From: Flavobacteriales bacterium
Lineage (GTDB): Bacteria > Bacteroidota > Bacteroidia > Flavobacteriales_F > PHOS-HE28
Length of the DNA stretch: 64,000 nt
Direction: 5' to 3'
Assembly: GCA_020635695.1 (NCBI GenBank)
Contig: JACJZH010000003.1
Location: 124,001-188,000, forward strand
Part shown: positions 8,527 through 17,399 of the stretch, one piece after another
Layout: the number at the start of each line of letters is the position of its first letter
Position numbering within the stretch: the first letter of the stretch is position 1
Program-made: the position numbers and the translations under genes
The notes under the pieces: model-generated
What the model saw: only the letters and a program-made list of their open reading frames with translations
Told to the model about the DNA's origin: nothing
Databases searched by the model: none

Positions 8527-10797
8527 ATGCGCCCATACCTCACCCTCGTGGCAGGCCTCCTGTGCCTCCAGGCCTCCGCCCAGTTCGACCTTCAATGGGA
8601 CCCTTCCGTACCGGTCCAACGCCAGGGAGCCGACCTGTCCCTCGCCTGGGCCGGAGGGCTCAACTACTGCCAGGTGTCGGAGATCGACCTGGACCAGGAC
8701 GGGTTGAAGGACCTCTTCGTCTTCGACCGCTCGGGAGGTCAGGTGGTGACCCTTCTGAACGGGGGCACGCCGGGGCAGGTGGATTACACCCATACCATCG
8801 CCTACGATGAGGTATGGCCGTTCCGCGAGCTCCACGATTGGGTGCTGCTGCGCGACTACAACTGCGATGGCAAGGAGGACATCTTCTCCTATTCCCTCGG
8901 AGGATTCGCCGTGTACCGGAACATCTCGGACAACAACGGCCTGGCCTTCGAACTGGTGGACACCCTGGTACGCTCGAACTACGTGCCCACCAACGCGAAC
9001 CTGTTCGTGACACAGGTGGACGTTCCCGGGATCGTCGATGTGGACGGCGACGGCGATCTGGACGTGCTCACGTTCAGCATTTTCGGGTCGTACATGGAAT
9101 ACCACAAGAACCTGAGCATGGAGCTGTACGGCACCTGCGACAGCCTCACCTTCGAGGTGCGCAACCGCTGTTGGGGCTACTTCTCCGAGAACCTGAACAA
9201 CAATTCGGTCACGCTGAACAACCCCTGTGGCTTCAATGTGCCGGACCCGGAGATCGGTCCGGCCATCGCACAGGCCACGCTGGAACTGGAGCGCGAAGCG
9301 GCGGACCCGAGGGAGGTGACCGGGCAGGAGAAAGCGGCCGCGCACGTCGGATCCACCATCACCCCGTTGGACCTCAATGGCGATGCCGTGATGGACGTGC
9401 TGATCGGGGATGTGTCCTTCAGCAACCTGACCGCACTGACCAACGGGGGCACCGTCACGGACGGGCTCATGGTGGCGCAGGACACGTTGTTCCCCGTGTA
9501 CGACCTGTCCGTGGACCTTCCGATCTTCCCCGGTGCCTACTTCCTGGACCTCAACAACGACGACAAGCGCGACCTGGTCGTGAGTCCCAATGGAACATCG
9601 CTTTGTCAGAACTTCGAGAGCCTCTGGTTCTACCTGAACGAAGGCACGGATGACGCTCCGGTCTTCGCCCATCAACAAAAGGACCTGTTCCAGGCGGACA
9701 TGATCGAGGTCGGGGAAGGAGCCTATCCCGTTCCATTCGACCATAATGGCGATGGGCTCATGGACCTGATCATCGCCGACCATGGATATTACCAGGCCGG
9801 AGGGAACTATCCGAGCAAGTTCCTCCTGCTCGAGAACACCGGCACCGTGAACAGCCCGGCCTTCACCGTGGTCACGGACGACTACCATGATCTTTCGACA
9901 AGCGGGATCGGCCAATCCATGTATCCTGCCTTCGGTGACATCGACGGCGATGGTGACCAGGACATGTACATCGGCGACCAACAGGGCCGGCTGCATCACT
10001 TCGAGAACATCAGCACCACGCCCGTTGCCGAGTTCCAATTGGCGCAACCGAACGTCACCGATGCGAACAGTGTGGTGATCGACGTGGGACAATTCGCAAC
10101 ACCCCAGTTCTTCGACGTGGATGGTGATGGTCTGCTGGACCTGCTGATCGGCGAACGGAACGGGAACGTGAACTACTACCGGAACCAAGGCACTCAGGCA
10201 CTGCCTTCCTGGAACCTCGAGGAGGACACCCTCGGTGGACTCACCGTGACCGAGTATTGGAACATCACGGGGCATGCGGTGCCTTTCATGTTCCTGAACC
10301 AGGACGGGGAACGCGAGATGCTGGTGGGATCGGAGTCGGGGGCGATCCATCACTGGACCGGGATCGAGGGCAACCTGACCGGTCCTTTCACCTTGGCCGA
10401 CAGTACGTTCGGCGACATCGATGAAGGGATGCGGAGCGCAGTTGCCCTGCACGATTTCCATGGAACGGGTGACCTGGACCTCGTGACGGGCAACTACCGG
10501 GGGGGGATCGGGTTCTGGCGCAATGACTTCAGCGTTGGGATCGCCGGCGAGGTCGACAGCGATCCGCTCCGGCTGTTCCCTAATCCTGCGGACGAGGGAG
10601 TGGATGTGGTCCTGGACCGACCAGCGGAGCATGGCTCCCGGCTCCAGCTCTTCAGTTCACAGGGGCGGTTGGTCCTGGAGGTGCCTGCACGAGGACAACG
10701 CATCCGCGTAGGTACCTCGCAGCTGGCCAACGGCATCTACCTGCTACGCATGACAGGCGGACCTTGGGAGGCCGTCCATCTGGTCGTTCAGCATTGA
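8527..10797 (+). CDS. Secreted FG-GAP/VCBS repeat protein with type A T9SS tail
   Basis: The start at 8527 gives a clear signal peptide (MRPYLTLVAGLLCLQASAQ). The body holds repeated FG-GAP/VCBS blades with Ca-binding-like Asp loops: DLDQDGLKDLFVFD, DVDGDGDLDVLTF, DLNNDDKRDLVVS, DHNGDGLMDLIIAD, DIDGDGDQDMYIGD and DVDGDGLLDLLIGE. These would fold as a beta-propeller. The last 75 or so residues are a type A T9SS C-terminal sorting domain (LRLFPNPADEG, LANGIYLLRMTGG, ending HLVVQH), so the 756-residue product should be exported across the outer membrane and released or attached at the surface. The ligand is unknown. It is a single gene facing mdh across a bidirectional terminator. Confidence 0.9.
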   Translation: MRPYLTLVAGLLCLQASAQFDLQWDPSVPVQRQGADLSLAWAGGLNYCQVSEIDLDQDGLKDLFVFDRSGGQVVTLLNGGTPGQVDYTHTIAYDEVWPFRELHDWVLLRDYNCDGKEDIFSYSLGGFAVYRNISDNNGLAFELVDTLVRSNYVPTNANLFVTQVDVPGIVDVDGDGDLDVLTFSIFGSYMEYHKNLSMELYGTCDSLTFEVRNRCWGYFSENLNNNSVTLNNPCGFNVPDPEIGPAIAQATLELEREAADPREVTGQEKAAAHVGSTITPLDLNGDAVMDVLIGDVSFSNLTALTNGGTVTDGLMVAQDTLFPVYDLSVDLPIFPGAYFLDLNNDDKRDLVVSPNGTSLCQNFESLWFYLNEGTDDAPVFAHQQKDLFQADMIEVGEGAYPVPFDHNGDGLMDLIIADHGYYQAGGNYPSKFLLLENTGTVNSPAFTVVTDDYHDLSTSGIGQSMYPAFGDIDGDGDQDMYIGDQQGRLHHFENISTTPVAEFQLAQPNVTDANSVVIDVGQFATPQFFDVDGDGLLDLLIGERNGNVNYYRNQGTQALPSWNLEEDTLGGLTVTEYWNITGHAVPFMFLNQDGEREMLVGSESGAIHHWTGIEGNLTGPFTLADSTFGDIDEGMRSAVALHDFHGTGDLDLVTGNYRGGIGFWRNDFSVGIAGEVDSDPLRLFPNPADEGVDVVLDRPAEHGSRLQLFSSQGRLVLEVPARGQRIRVGTSQLANGIYLLRMTGGPWEAVHLVVQH

Positions 10798-10811
10798 ACG
10801 CCTCCAGGAAC

Positions 10812-10841
10812 GGAAAGGGGCGCCTGCCGGGCGCCCCTTCC
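10812..10841. terminator. Bidirectional terminator between convergent genes
   Basis: An inverted repeat GAAAGGGGCGCC / GGCGCCCCTTCC with a four-base loop lies midway between the stop of the FG-GAP gene and the stop of mdh. The A-run on one side and the T/C-run on the other would allow it to act on both strands. Confidence 0.65.
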
Positions 10842-10860
10842 ACATGACGTTGTCCTTGGG

Positions 10861-11805
10861 TCAGGCGGTCACGCCCTTGTTCATCTTGTCCAGCACGTCC
10901 ATCACTTCACGCACGGCCTTGGCGCTGTCCTGCAGCAGGGCCTTCTCCTCGTCGTTGAGCTGAAGTTCGATGATGCGCTCGATGCCCTGACGCCCGAGCA
11001 CCACGGGTACGCCCAGGTAGATGTCCTTGAGGCCGTACTGACCTTCCAACCAGGCACAGACCGGGAACACCCGCTTCTGGTCACGCACGATGGCCTCGAC
11101 CATCTGGGCGGCGGCCGTTCCGGGAGCGTACCAGGCACTGGTGCCAAGCAGGTTCACGATCTCACCGCCACCTTTCTTCGTCCGCTCCACGATCGCGTTC
11201 AGCTTTTCCTCGCTGATGAGCTCGGTGACCGGGATACCTCCCACCGTGGTGTACCTGGGAAGGGGGACCATGGTATCGCCGTGTCCCCCCATCAGGACGG
11301 CCTGGATGTCCTTGGGGCTCACGTTCAGCTCTTCGGCCAGGAACGCCCGGTAGCGTGCCGTGTCCAGGATGCCGGCCATGCCGAACACACGCTGGCTGGG
11401 GAACTTGCTGGTCAGGTAGGCACAGTAGGTCATCACATCCAGCGGGTTGCTGACGACGATGATGATGGCCTCCGGAGATGCCTTGACCACGTTCTCCGTG
11501 ACGCTCTTCACGATGGCGGCATTGGTGGCGATCAGGTCGTCCCGGCTCATGCCGGGCTTGCGGGGCAGACCGCTGGTGATCACCACCACATCGCTGCCGG
11601 CCGTCTTGCCATAGTCGTTGGTGGACCCCACCGGCCTGGTATCGAACAGGTTGATCGGCGAGGTCTGCCAGATGTCCAGGGCCTTGCCTTCCGCAAAGCC
11701 CTCCTTGATGTCCAGGAGGACGACCTCATTGGACAGTTCCCAACGTGCAATGGCGTCGGCGCACGTAGCGCCCACGTTGCCAGCTCCTACCACGGTCACT
11801 TTCAT
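10861..11805 (-). CDS. mdh: Malate dehydrogenase
   Basis: NAD-dependent interconversion of malate and oxaloacetate in the TCA cycle. The 314-residue protein is of the LDH-like MDH type common in Bacteroidetes. Visible are the Rossmann motif VTVVGAGNVGA (about residues 3-13), acidic DIKEG for NAD binding, the substrate-binding arginine loop GLPRKPGMSRDDL, VVSNPLDVMTY, and the catalytic His in MGGHGDTMVPL (about residue 175). The start is set at 11805 (MKVTVVGAG) because a TACTTTTG box lies 44 bases upstream inside the longer frame. The extra N-terminal residues of the longer frame do not resemble the family. Confidence 0.96.
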   Translation of the reverse strand: MKVTVVGAGNVGATCADAIARWELSNEVVLLDIKEGFAEGKALDIWQTSPINLFDTRPVGSTNDYGKTAGSDVVVITSGLPRKPGMSRDDLIATNAAIVKSVTENVVKASPEAIIIVVSNPLDVMTYCAYLTSKFPSQRVFGMAGILDTARYRAFLAEELNVSPKDIQAVLMGGHGDTMVPLPRYTTVGGIPVTELISEEKLNAIVERTKKGGGEIVNLLGTSAWYAPGTAAAQMVEAIVRDQKRVFPVCAWLEGQYGLKDIYLGVPVVLGRQGIERIIELQLNDEEKALLQDSAKAVREVMDVLDKMNKGVTA

Positions 11806-11848
11806 GGTCCTGTATGCCTTTGTTTCGATCTCTTGAGGAACGATGGCG

Positions 11849-11856
11849 CAAAAGTA
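11849..11856 (-). promoter_or_regulatory. -7 promoter box of mdh
   Basis: Minus strand TACTTTTG, a perfect match to TAnnTTTG, 44 bases before the ATG at 11805. Confidence 0.55.
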
Positions 11857-11905
11857 GCATAGCTGAAGACAGCGAAGCGGGTTTGCGTCCATGGAGTAGG
11901 CACCC

Positions 11906-11912
11906 TACCTTG
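11906..11912 (+). promoter_or_regulatory. -7-like box of the ECF sigma gene
   Basis: TACCTTG on the plus strand, one T short of TAnnTTTG, 32 bases before the start codon at 11944. It is divergent from the mdh promoter. Confidence 0.35.
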
Positions 11913-11943
11913 TCGGGAGCATCGGACCCGTCCGAAAGGCACC

Positions 11944-12576
11944 ATGGCAACCATTCTCGAAAAGGAACGTCTAAGCCCCACATGGAGTGGTATGGAGGTT
12001 GCCGTGGATCCGATCCCTGTGGAGCTCATCGATGGATGTCTCACCGGGGACAGACGCTGTCAGCAGCGGATCTACGAGACCTTCTACGGGAAGATGCTGG
12101 CCGTATGCCTGCGCTACACCAAGAACACCGACCAGGCGAAGGACATCCTTCAGGATGGCTTCATCAAGGTCTTCAGGAGCATGGACCGGTTCAACCGGGA
12201 GGGTTCCTTCGAGGGCTGGGTCAGGCGCATCATGGTGAACACGGCCATCGATCACTTCCGTCGGTCGAAGAACTCCTATCTGCTGCTGGGCGAGGACCAG
12301 TCCATCGAGGACCATGGAGACCCGGACGTGGAGGAACCGTTCGACGACCCCACCGAGGAGGAGGAGATGGACCTGCGACCTGCGGACGTGATCAATGCGA
12401 TGCAGAAGCTGACACCGGCCTATCGCACGGTGTTCAATCTCTATGTGTTCGAGGAGATGACCCACAAGGAGATCGCCGACGAGCTTGGCATCAGCGTAGG
12501 GACCTCCAAGAGCAACCTGGCCAAGGCCAAAGGAAACCTTCGAAAGATCCTGAAGCAGGAGCATCGGCTCCCTTAA
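11944..12576 (+). CDS. ECF-type RNA polymerase sigma factor
   Basis: A 210-residue sigma-70 family protein of the extracytoplasmic function class, with region 2 followed directly by region 4. Region 2 includes AKDILQDGFIKVFRSMDRF and EGWVRRIMVNTAIDHFRR; region 4 includes MTHKEIADELGISVGTSKSNLAKAK (helix-turn-helix). An acidic linker (DDPTEEEEMD) joins them. A downstream ATG at 11992 is an alternative start. The gene ends 13 bases before a membrane-anchored PKD/CHU_C protein, which by position and topology is its likely regulator. ECF factors coupled to T9SS are known (SigP in Porphyromonas); whether this one plays that role is inference. Confidence 0.93.
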   Translation: MATILEKERLSPTWSGMEVAVDPIPVELIDGCLTGDRRCQQRIYETFYGKMLAVCLRYTKNTDQAKDILQDGFIKVFRSMDRFNREGSFEGWVRRIMVNTAIDHFRRSKNSYLLLGEDQSIEDHGDPDVEEPFDDPTEEEEMDLRPADVINAMQKLTPAYRTVFNLYVFEEMTHKEIADELGISVGTSKSNLAKAKGNLRKILKQEHRLP

Positions 12577-12589
12577 TCAGCATGCACAC

Positions 12590-13891
12590 ATGAGCGGGAT
12601 GGACGCGTTCGAACAGAAGATCAGGGATGTCCTTGAACCGTTCGAGGTGCCTTACAATTCGGCCGACTGGTCCCAGATGGAACGGATGCTGGACGGTCAG
12701 AAGCGGGGTGTACGGGCAGGACGATCGGCCTGGGGCATTGCGCTGCTCCTGATCATGGGGGCCACCGCCGGCATTTGGGCCTGGCAGTCCGATCATGAAG
12801 GTCCGGCTGATGGTCCGACCTCCATGGCCGAGACCCGGTCGCAGGGCGAGAACCCTTCTCCGGCACGGGTCCAGGATGCCTCACCGGCACCTACACAGCC
12901 TGGGTCCGAAGGGACCATGGACACCTCGGACCACCAGGAAGCGACCTCGACCAACCCGGAACGCGGCACCGGCTTCCAGGGGATCCACCGCACGGAAGGC
13001 CGCACGGCCACTTCGGAGGTTTCCCGTCCTGGTGGTCAAGTGAGCGAACAGCGGAGCTCCGACCCGGTACCGCCCACGGAAGAAGATCCGACCCCGGAAG
13101 CAGAGGCCACCATGGCGATACGCCCCAGCATCACGGAAGGGTGCCCAGGAACCACGGTGGAGTTCAGTGCAGAGAACCTCCCGGATGAGGGCATTTTCCT
13201 TTGGAACTTCGGGGATGGCAGCTTCAGCAACAAGTCGAACCCCAGCCATACCTACTCGAAATCCGGCCGTTTCGAAGTGATGCTGTCCCACTCCTCCATG
13301 GGCGGCGGCAACATCCGCAACAAGCCTTCGTCCGACCTGATCGTGATCAATGAGGCCCCCGAGGCGGACTTCGTCGCCCAGGCCCAGAACTTCGATGGGC
13401 AGTTGCCTTCGGTCCATTTCGAGAACCGTACGGTAGGCGGACGGTCCTATCAATGGGATTTCGGTGACGGAGTGACCTCCGATGTGGCGCACCCCGATCA
13501 CATCTTCCGAAGAAAGGGGACCTACAAAGTGGAGCTGGTGGTGACCAACGCCAGTGGCTGCGTGGACCGAAAGGAACGCGAGGTGGTCGTGGCGCATGAC
13601 TACAACCTGCTGGCCCCGGAGGCCTTCTCCCCGAACGGGGACGGGACGAACGACCTGTTCATCCCTGAAGCCCTGAGAGACCTGGACCTGCGCTTCAAAC
13701 TCGCCATCTACGACCGGTCCAATGGGGAACTGGTGTATGAGACGACCGACGCGACCAAGCCCTGGACCGGCCGCAGAATGAACCGGGGGGAGTTGTGCAA
13801 GCCTGACACGTATGTCTGGGTGGTGGAATTCCCCGACGCGCTGCACTTGAGCGATACGCCCTTCCAAGGTGAAGTGACCTTGGTGCGCTGA
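12590..13891 (+). CDS. Membrane-anchored PKD protein with CHU_C domain, putative anti-sigma partner
   Basis: 433 residues. Residues 1-45 look cytoplasmic (AFEQKIRDVLEPFEVPYNSADWSQMERML). One transmembrane helix follows at about 46-65 (AWGIALLLIMGATAGIWAW), then a Pro/Ser/Thr/Glu-rich linker to about 175. Two PKD domains (FLWNFGDGSFSN, YQWDFGDGVTSD) and a type B T9SS / gliding-associated CHU_C domain at about 338-433 (EAFSPNGDGTNDLFIP, ending GEVTLVR) complete it. There is no cleavable signal peptide. The layout (short cytoplasmic N-terminus, single TM, periplasmic sensor, directly after an ECF sigma gene) is that of an anti-sigma factor, but no recognised anti-sigma domain is visible, so this is inference. 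A strong terminator follows. Confidence 0.82.
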   Translation: MSGMDAFEQKIRDVLEPFEVPYNSADWSQMERMLDGQKRGVRAGRSAWGIALLLIMGATAGIWAWQSDHEGPADGPTSMAETRSQGENPSPARVQDASPAPTQPGSEGTMDTSDHQEATSTNPERGTGFQGIHRTEGRTATSEVSRPGGQVSEQRSSDPVPPTEEDPTPEAEATMAIRPSITEGCPGTTVEFSAENLPDEGIFLWNFGDGSFSNKSNPSHTYSKSGRFEVMLSHSSMGGGNIRNKPSSDLIVINEAPEADFVAQAQNFDGQLPSVHFENRTVGGRSYQWDFGDGVTSDVAHPDHIFRRKGTYKVELVVTNASGCVDRKEREVVVAHDYNLLAPEAFSPNGDGTNDLFIPEALRDLDLRFKLAIYDRSNGELVYETTDATKPWTGRRMNRGELCKPDTYVWVVEFPDALHLSDTPFQGEVTLVR

Positions 13892-13913
13892 TCCGCCCTG
13901 ATCACCTACAGGG

Positions 13914-13947
13914 ACTCCCCCGCATGCCTTCGTGCCTGCGGGGGAGT
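13914..13947 (+). terminator. Rho-independent terminator after the sigma/CHU_C operon
   Basis: A perfect 11-bp stem (ACTCCCCCGCA / TGCGGGGGAGT) with a 12-base loop, followed by GTTCTTT. It ends the operon formed by the ECF sigma gene and the PKD/CHU_C gene. Confidence 0.75.
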
Positions 13948-14066
13948 GTTCTTTCCGGGGGACACATCGGACCCACGCTGCATTCCGTCGAGCCACATCG
14001 CCGACTGGTCCAAAAGACGGCGTGCAACCGTGTTCCTGTCCATCCCCCGGGTACTTTCGGAAACGT

Positions 14067-17000
14067 ATGGCCAGGCTCACGCAGCAGGACCGACCGCGGC
14101 GATCCGGACCCCGGGCAGGAAAGGAGATCCTCCTTTGCCTGCTGGTATGGGCCCTCCCCTTTCTGGCCAACGGACAGGCCTTTGAGATCTTCAATGGCAC
14201 GGAGCTGACCTGCTCGGGAGCATTCCTGGACAGCGGCGGACAGGGTGGTTCCGGATACGGGAACAACGAGAACTACACCTATACGCTGTGCCCGGACAAT
14301 CCCGGCGATGCGATCTCGGTGGACATGCTCACGTTCGACCTGTCCACGGCCGGTCCCGCACCCATCGACATGCTGACCGTATACGATGGGAATAGTACGG
14401 CGGCCCCAGTGCTGGGGTCGTATACGGGGAATTCCCTCCAAGGACAGATCGTTTCTGCGACCTCCTCCAACGGAAGTGGTTGTCTGACCTTCGTTTTCAA
14501 CAGCAACTCCAGCGGCACCGGGATCTTTGCCGGCACGATCAGCTGCTACGTGCCATGCACGAGGCCGGTGGCCGCCGTGGACATCGGCTTCCAGCCTCCC
14601 GCCTTGATCTGTCCGGGGGAGACCGTGAACTTCGACGGAAGCCCATCGACCTCCGCCCCTGGAACCCAATTGGTGAGCTATGTGTGGGACTTCGCCGATG
14701 GCACCACCTTGACCACACCGACACCGCAGGCCTCGCACACGTTCACCGCGGTCGGCGAACACCTCGTACAGCTCCAGGTCATCGACGACAACGGCTGCTC
14801 CAGCGTGAACCTGACCGATGTGGCCGTCCGCGTGGGGACCGCTCCGACGTTCACCGGCACTCAAGGCGATCTGGTGGGCTGTCTGGGTGAGCCCTTGTGC
14901 CTGGACGGTGTGGTGGTACCGACCACCTGGAACGAGCTTCCGGAGGCCGACTTCGGCGATGGGGTGTATCTGCCGGACAACGTCGGGGATTGCTTCACGT
15001 CGGACCTGTTCTTCACCCAATTCGCCCCCGGGCAGACGCTGACGAACATCAATCAGCTTCTGACCATCTGCCTGGACATCGAACACAGCTTCATCGGAGA
15101 CCTGGTGATCTCGGTGACCTCACCTTCGGGGGAGAACGTGATCCTCCATCAACAGGGAGGGGGAAGCACCTTCCTGGGCGATGCCAACGACCTGGACAAC
15201 AACATCAATCCCGTACCAGGCACCTGCTGGACCTATTGCTTCAGCCCCACCGCCAGCAACGGCACCTGGGTGGACAACTCCCAATTGGGCGCCACGCCGA
15301 ACGTGGTCAATGCCAGTCAGGGAGCGTCCCTGGCGCCAGGCACCTACGAGAGCGTACAATCCTTGAACGGCCTTGTAGGAGCGCAATTGAACGGCACCTG
15401 GACCATTGAGGTCTGCGACCTCTGGGCGGCCGATAATGGCTTCCTCTGCTCCTGGAACATCGACTTCGATCCAAGTCTGTTCCCGGACCTGACCGAGTTC
15501 ACCCCGGTATATGGTGCCGGTTGCGACAGCTCCTACTGGTCGGGACCCGGGATCGTCCAGACCGGCCCGGATTGCAACTCGATCTGCACGAGCCCGGGAA
15601 GCACGGGTGATCATGACCTGACCTTCACGGTGACGGACAATTTCGGCTGCACCTACGACACCGTGATCACGGTGACCGTGATCCCCGACCCGACCGTGGA
15701 CGCCGGCCCCGACCAGACCACCTGTGATGACCCGGTGCAATTGAACGCACAAGCGAGCGGTGGGCTTTCCACGAACTGCACCTACACCTTGGAGCAGTTC
15801 GATTCCTACGGCGACGGCTGGAACGGCGGCCAGTTGACCATCACCGTGGACGGTGTCCCGACCAGCTACACCTTGTCCAACGGCTCATCCGGCACGGTCT
15901 CCATACCCGTGGCGCATGGTGTCCCCATCCAACTGAGCTGGCAACCCGGATCGTTCAACGGCGAAGTATCGTTCGACCTCCTGGACGCCGGTGGGACCGT
16001 GGTGTACTCGGCCGGCCCGGGTCCGGCTTCAGGCACGCTTTGGTCGGGCACGACGGACTGCGGCCCCCAGGCAGCCACGTTCATCTATTCGTGGGACCCG
16101 CCCACAGGTCTTTCCGACCCTTCCATTGCGGACCCGATCGCCACGGTGGGAGCGACCACCACCTACTGCGTGACGGTGACGCAGGCCGGCCACCCGGAAT
16201 GCAGTGCCACGGATTGCGTCACCATCACAGTGGACGCCGGAGTCTCCGCAGGGACCGATGCGGCGGTCGACCTCTGTGCCATGGACCCGGCCGTCGACCT
16301 CTTCACCCTGCTCGGCGGTGCCGATACCGGAGGCACTTGGACCGATCCGCTCAACGGCCCATCCCCGGGTTTGGTGGACCCGGCTTCGGATCCATCAGGG
16401 GACTACCTGTACGTGGTGATGGGTACCGGCACCTGCACGGCGACCGATACGGCGGTGGTCACCGTGAACATCACAGCGCCTCCCTTCGCGGGCAATGACG
16501 CGGCCGTCGCGCTCTGCTCCTCCGATGCGCCGACGGACCTCTCCACCTTGATCGGAGCCGCGGATCCCGGGGGAAGCTGGACCGGGCCCGGTGGTGTGGC
16601 CTTCTCCGGAACCCTCGATCCGGCTTCTGATCCTGCGGGTGACTACACCTACACCGTCGCTGGGACCGCACCTTGTCCTGATGATCTGGCCGTCGTTTCG
16701 GTCGTCATCAACACCCCGCCCTTCGCCGGCAACGACGCGGCCATCACGCTCTGCTCATCCGATGCGCCGACGGACCTCTCCACCTTGATCGGAGCCGCGG
16801 ATCCCGGGGGAAGCTGGACCGGCCCCGGTGGTGTGGCTTTCTCGGGAACCCTCGATCCGGCTTCAGACCCTGCGGGTGACTACAACTATACCGTCACGGG
16901 GACCGCACCCTGTCCCGATGACCTCGCGGTCGTTACGGTCGTCATCAACACCCCGCCCTTCGCCGGCAACGATGCGGCCATCACGCTCTGCTCATCCGAT

Positions 17001-17399
17001 GCGCCGGTGGATCTCAATTCGTTGATCGGAGCAGCGGATCCAGGAGGTACCTGGAGCAAGCCGGGGGGTACCTCCTTTTCGGGAACCCTCGATCCGGCCG
17101 TCGATCCCGCTGGGGACTACACCTACACCGTCGCAGGAACGGCGCCCTGTCCCGATGACCTCGCGGTCGTATCGGTCGTGATCAATGACCCTCCATTTGC
17201 CGGTACTGACGGGGTGATCGCGCTGTGCATCAGCAGCCCACCCACGCCCTTGTTCCCTGTTCTGGGCCCGGGAGCTGGAATGGGGGGAACCTGGTCGGGG
17301 CCAGGGCGGATCGGCTTTCAATGGAGTGTTCGACCCGTCGATGCATGCTTCGGGAACCTATGTCTACTCCATTCCGGGCAACGCACCGTGCCTTGGTGA
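14067..17399 (+). CDS. Giant adhesin, N-terminal part (CUB, PKD, P-domain, repeats), frameshifted
   Basis: The start at 14067 (MARLTQQDRP) gives a signal peptide ending near FLANGQA. Domains in order: a CUB-like domain (about residues 35-160, ELTCSGAFLDSGG ... FAGTISC); a PKD domain (VSYVWDFADGTT); a proprotein-convertase P-domain (INQLLTICLDIEHSFIGDLVISV ... GTWTIEVCD); further beta-rich sequence; then from about residue 720 a run of ~79-residue repeats with signatures LC-S-D, GGSWTGPGG and DPAGDYTYTV. Homology to the repeat consensus stops abruptly after GGTWSGPG near base 17306. The rest (RIGFQWSVRP onward) is out-of-frame and ends at 17399. The correct continuation is in another frame from 17308. 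Likely one gene with the next entry, either truly frameshifted or mis-assembled. Confidence 0.8.
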   Translation: MARLTQQDRPRRSGPRAGKEILLCLLVWALPFLANGQAFEIFNGTELTCSGAFLDSGGQGGSGYGNNENYTYTLCPDNPGDAISVDMLTFDLSTAGPAPIDMLTVYDGNSTAAPVLGSYTGNSLQGQIVSATSSNGSGCLTFVFNSNSSGTGIFAGTISCYVPCTRPVAAVDIGFQPPALICPGETVNFDGSPSTSAPGTQLVSYVWDFADGTTLTTPTPQASHTFTAVGEHLVQLQVIDDNGCSSVNLTDVAVRVGTAPTFTGTQGDLVGCLGEPLCLDGVVVPTTWNELPEADFGDGVYLPDNVGDCFTSDLFFTQFAPGQTLTNINQLLTICLDIEHSFIGDLVISVTSPSGENVILHQQGGGSTFLGDANDLDNNINPVPGTCWTYCFSPTASNGTWVDNSQLGATPNVVNASQGASLAPGTYESVQSLNGLVGAQLNGTWTIEVCDLWAADNGFLCSWNIDFDPSLFPDLTEFTPVYGAGCDSSYWSGPGIVQTGPDCNSICTSPGSTGDHDLTFTVTDNFGCTYDTVITVTVIPDPTVDAGPDQTTCDDPVQLNAQASGGLSTNCTYTLEQFDSYGDGWNGGQLTITVDGVPTSYTLSNGSSGTVSIPVAHGVPIQLSWQPGSFNGEVSFDLLDAGGTVVYSAGPGPASGTLWSGTTDCGPQAATFIYSWDPPTGLSDPSIADPIATVGATTTYCVTVTQAGHPECSATDCVTITVDAGVSAGTDAAVDLCAMDPAVDLFTLLGGADTGGTWTDPLNGPSPGLVDPASDPSGDYLYVVMGTGTCTATDTAVVTVNITAPPFAGNDAAVALCSSDAPTDLSTLIGAADPGGSWTGPGGVAFSGTLDPASDPAGDYTYTVAGTAPCPDDLAVVSVVINTPPFAGNDAAITLCSSDAPTDLSTLIGAADPGGSWTGPGGVAFSGTLDPASDPAGDYNYTVTGTAPCPDDLAVVTVVINTPPFAGNDAAITLCSSDAPVDLNSLIGAADPGGTWSKPGGTSFSGTLDPAVDPAGDYTYTVAGTAPCPDDLAVVSVVINDPPFAGTDGVIALCISSPPTPLFPVLGPGAGMGGTWSGPGRIGFQWSVRPVDACFGNLCLLHSGQRTVPW
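16486..17190 (+). repeat. Three similar 237-bp coding repeats
   Basis: Three consecutive 79-codon units share long identical stretches, for example the segment around GATGCGCCGACGG at 16524 and 16761, a spacing of exactly 237. Each encodes one GNDAA..LCSSDAP ... GTAPCPDDLAVV module. The first two units are closer to each other than to the third. Confidence 0.75.

Noticed and set aside
8518..10632. A 704-codon open frame antisense to the FG-GAP protein
   Set aside because: The sense strand has a signal peptide, FG-GAP repeats and a T9SS tail; the antisense product has none of these.
15840..17399. Programmed ribosomal frameshift in the adhesin gene
   Set aside because: The switch point lacks a slippery heptamer followed by a stable structure that I could identify. 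A one-base indel in a GC-rich repeat is the simpler reading.
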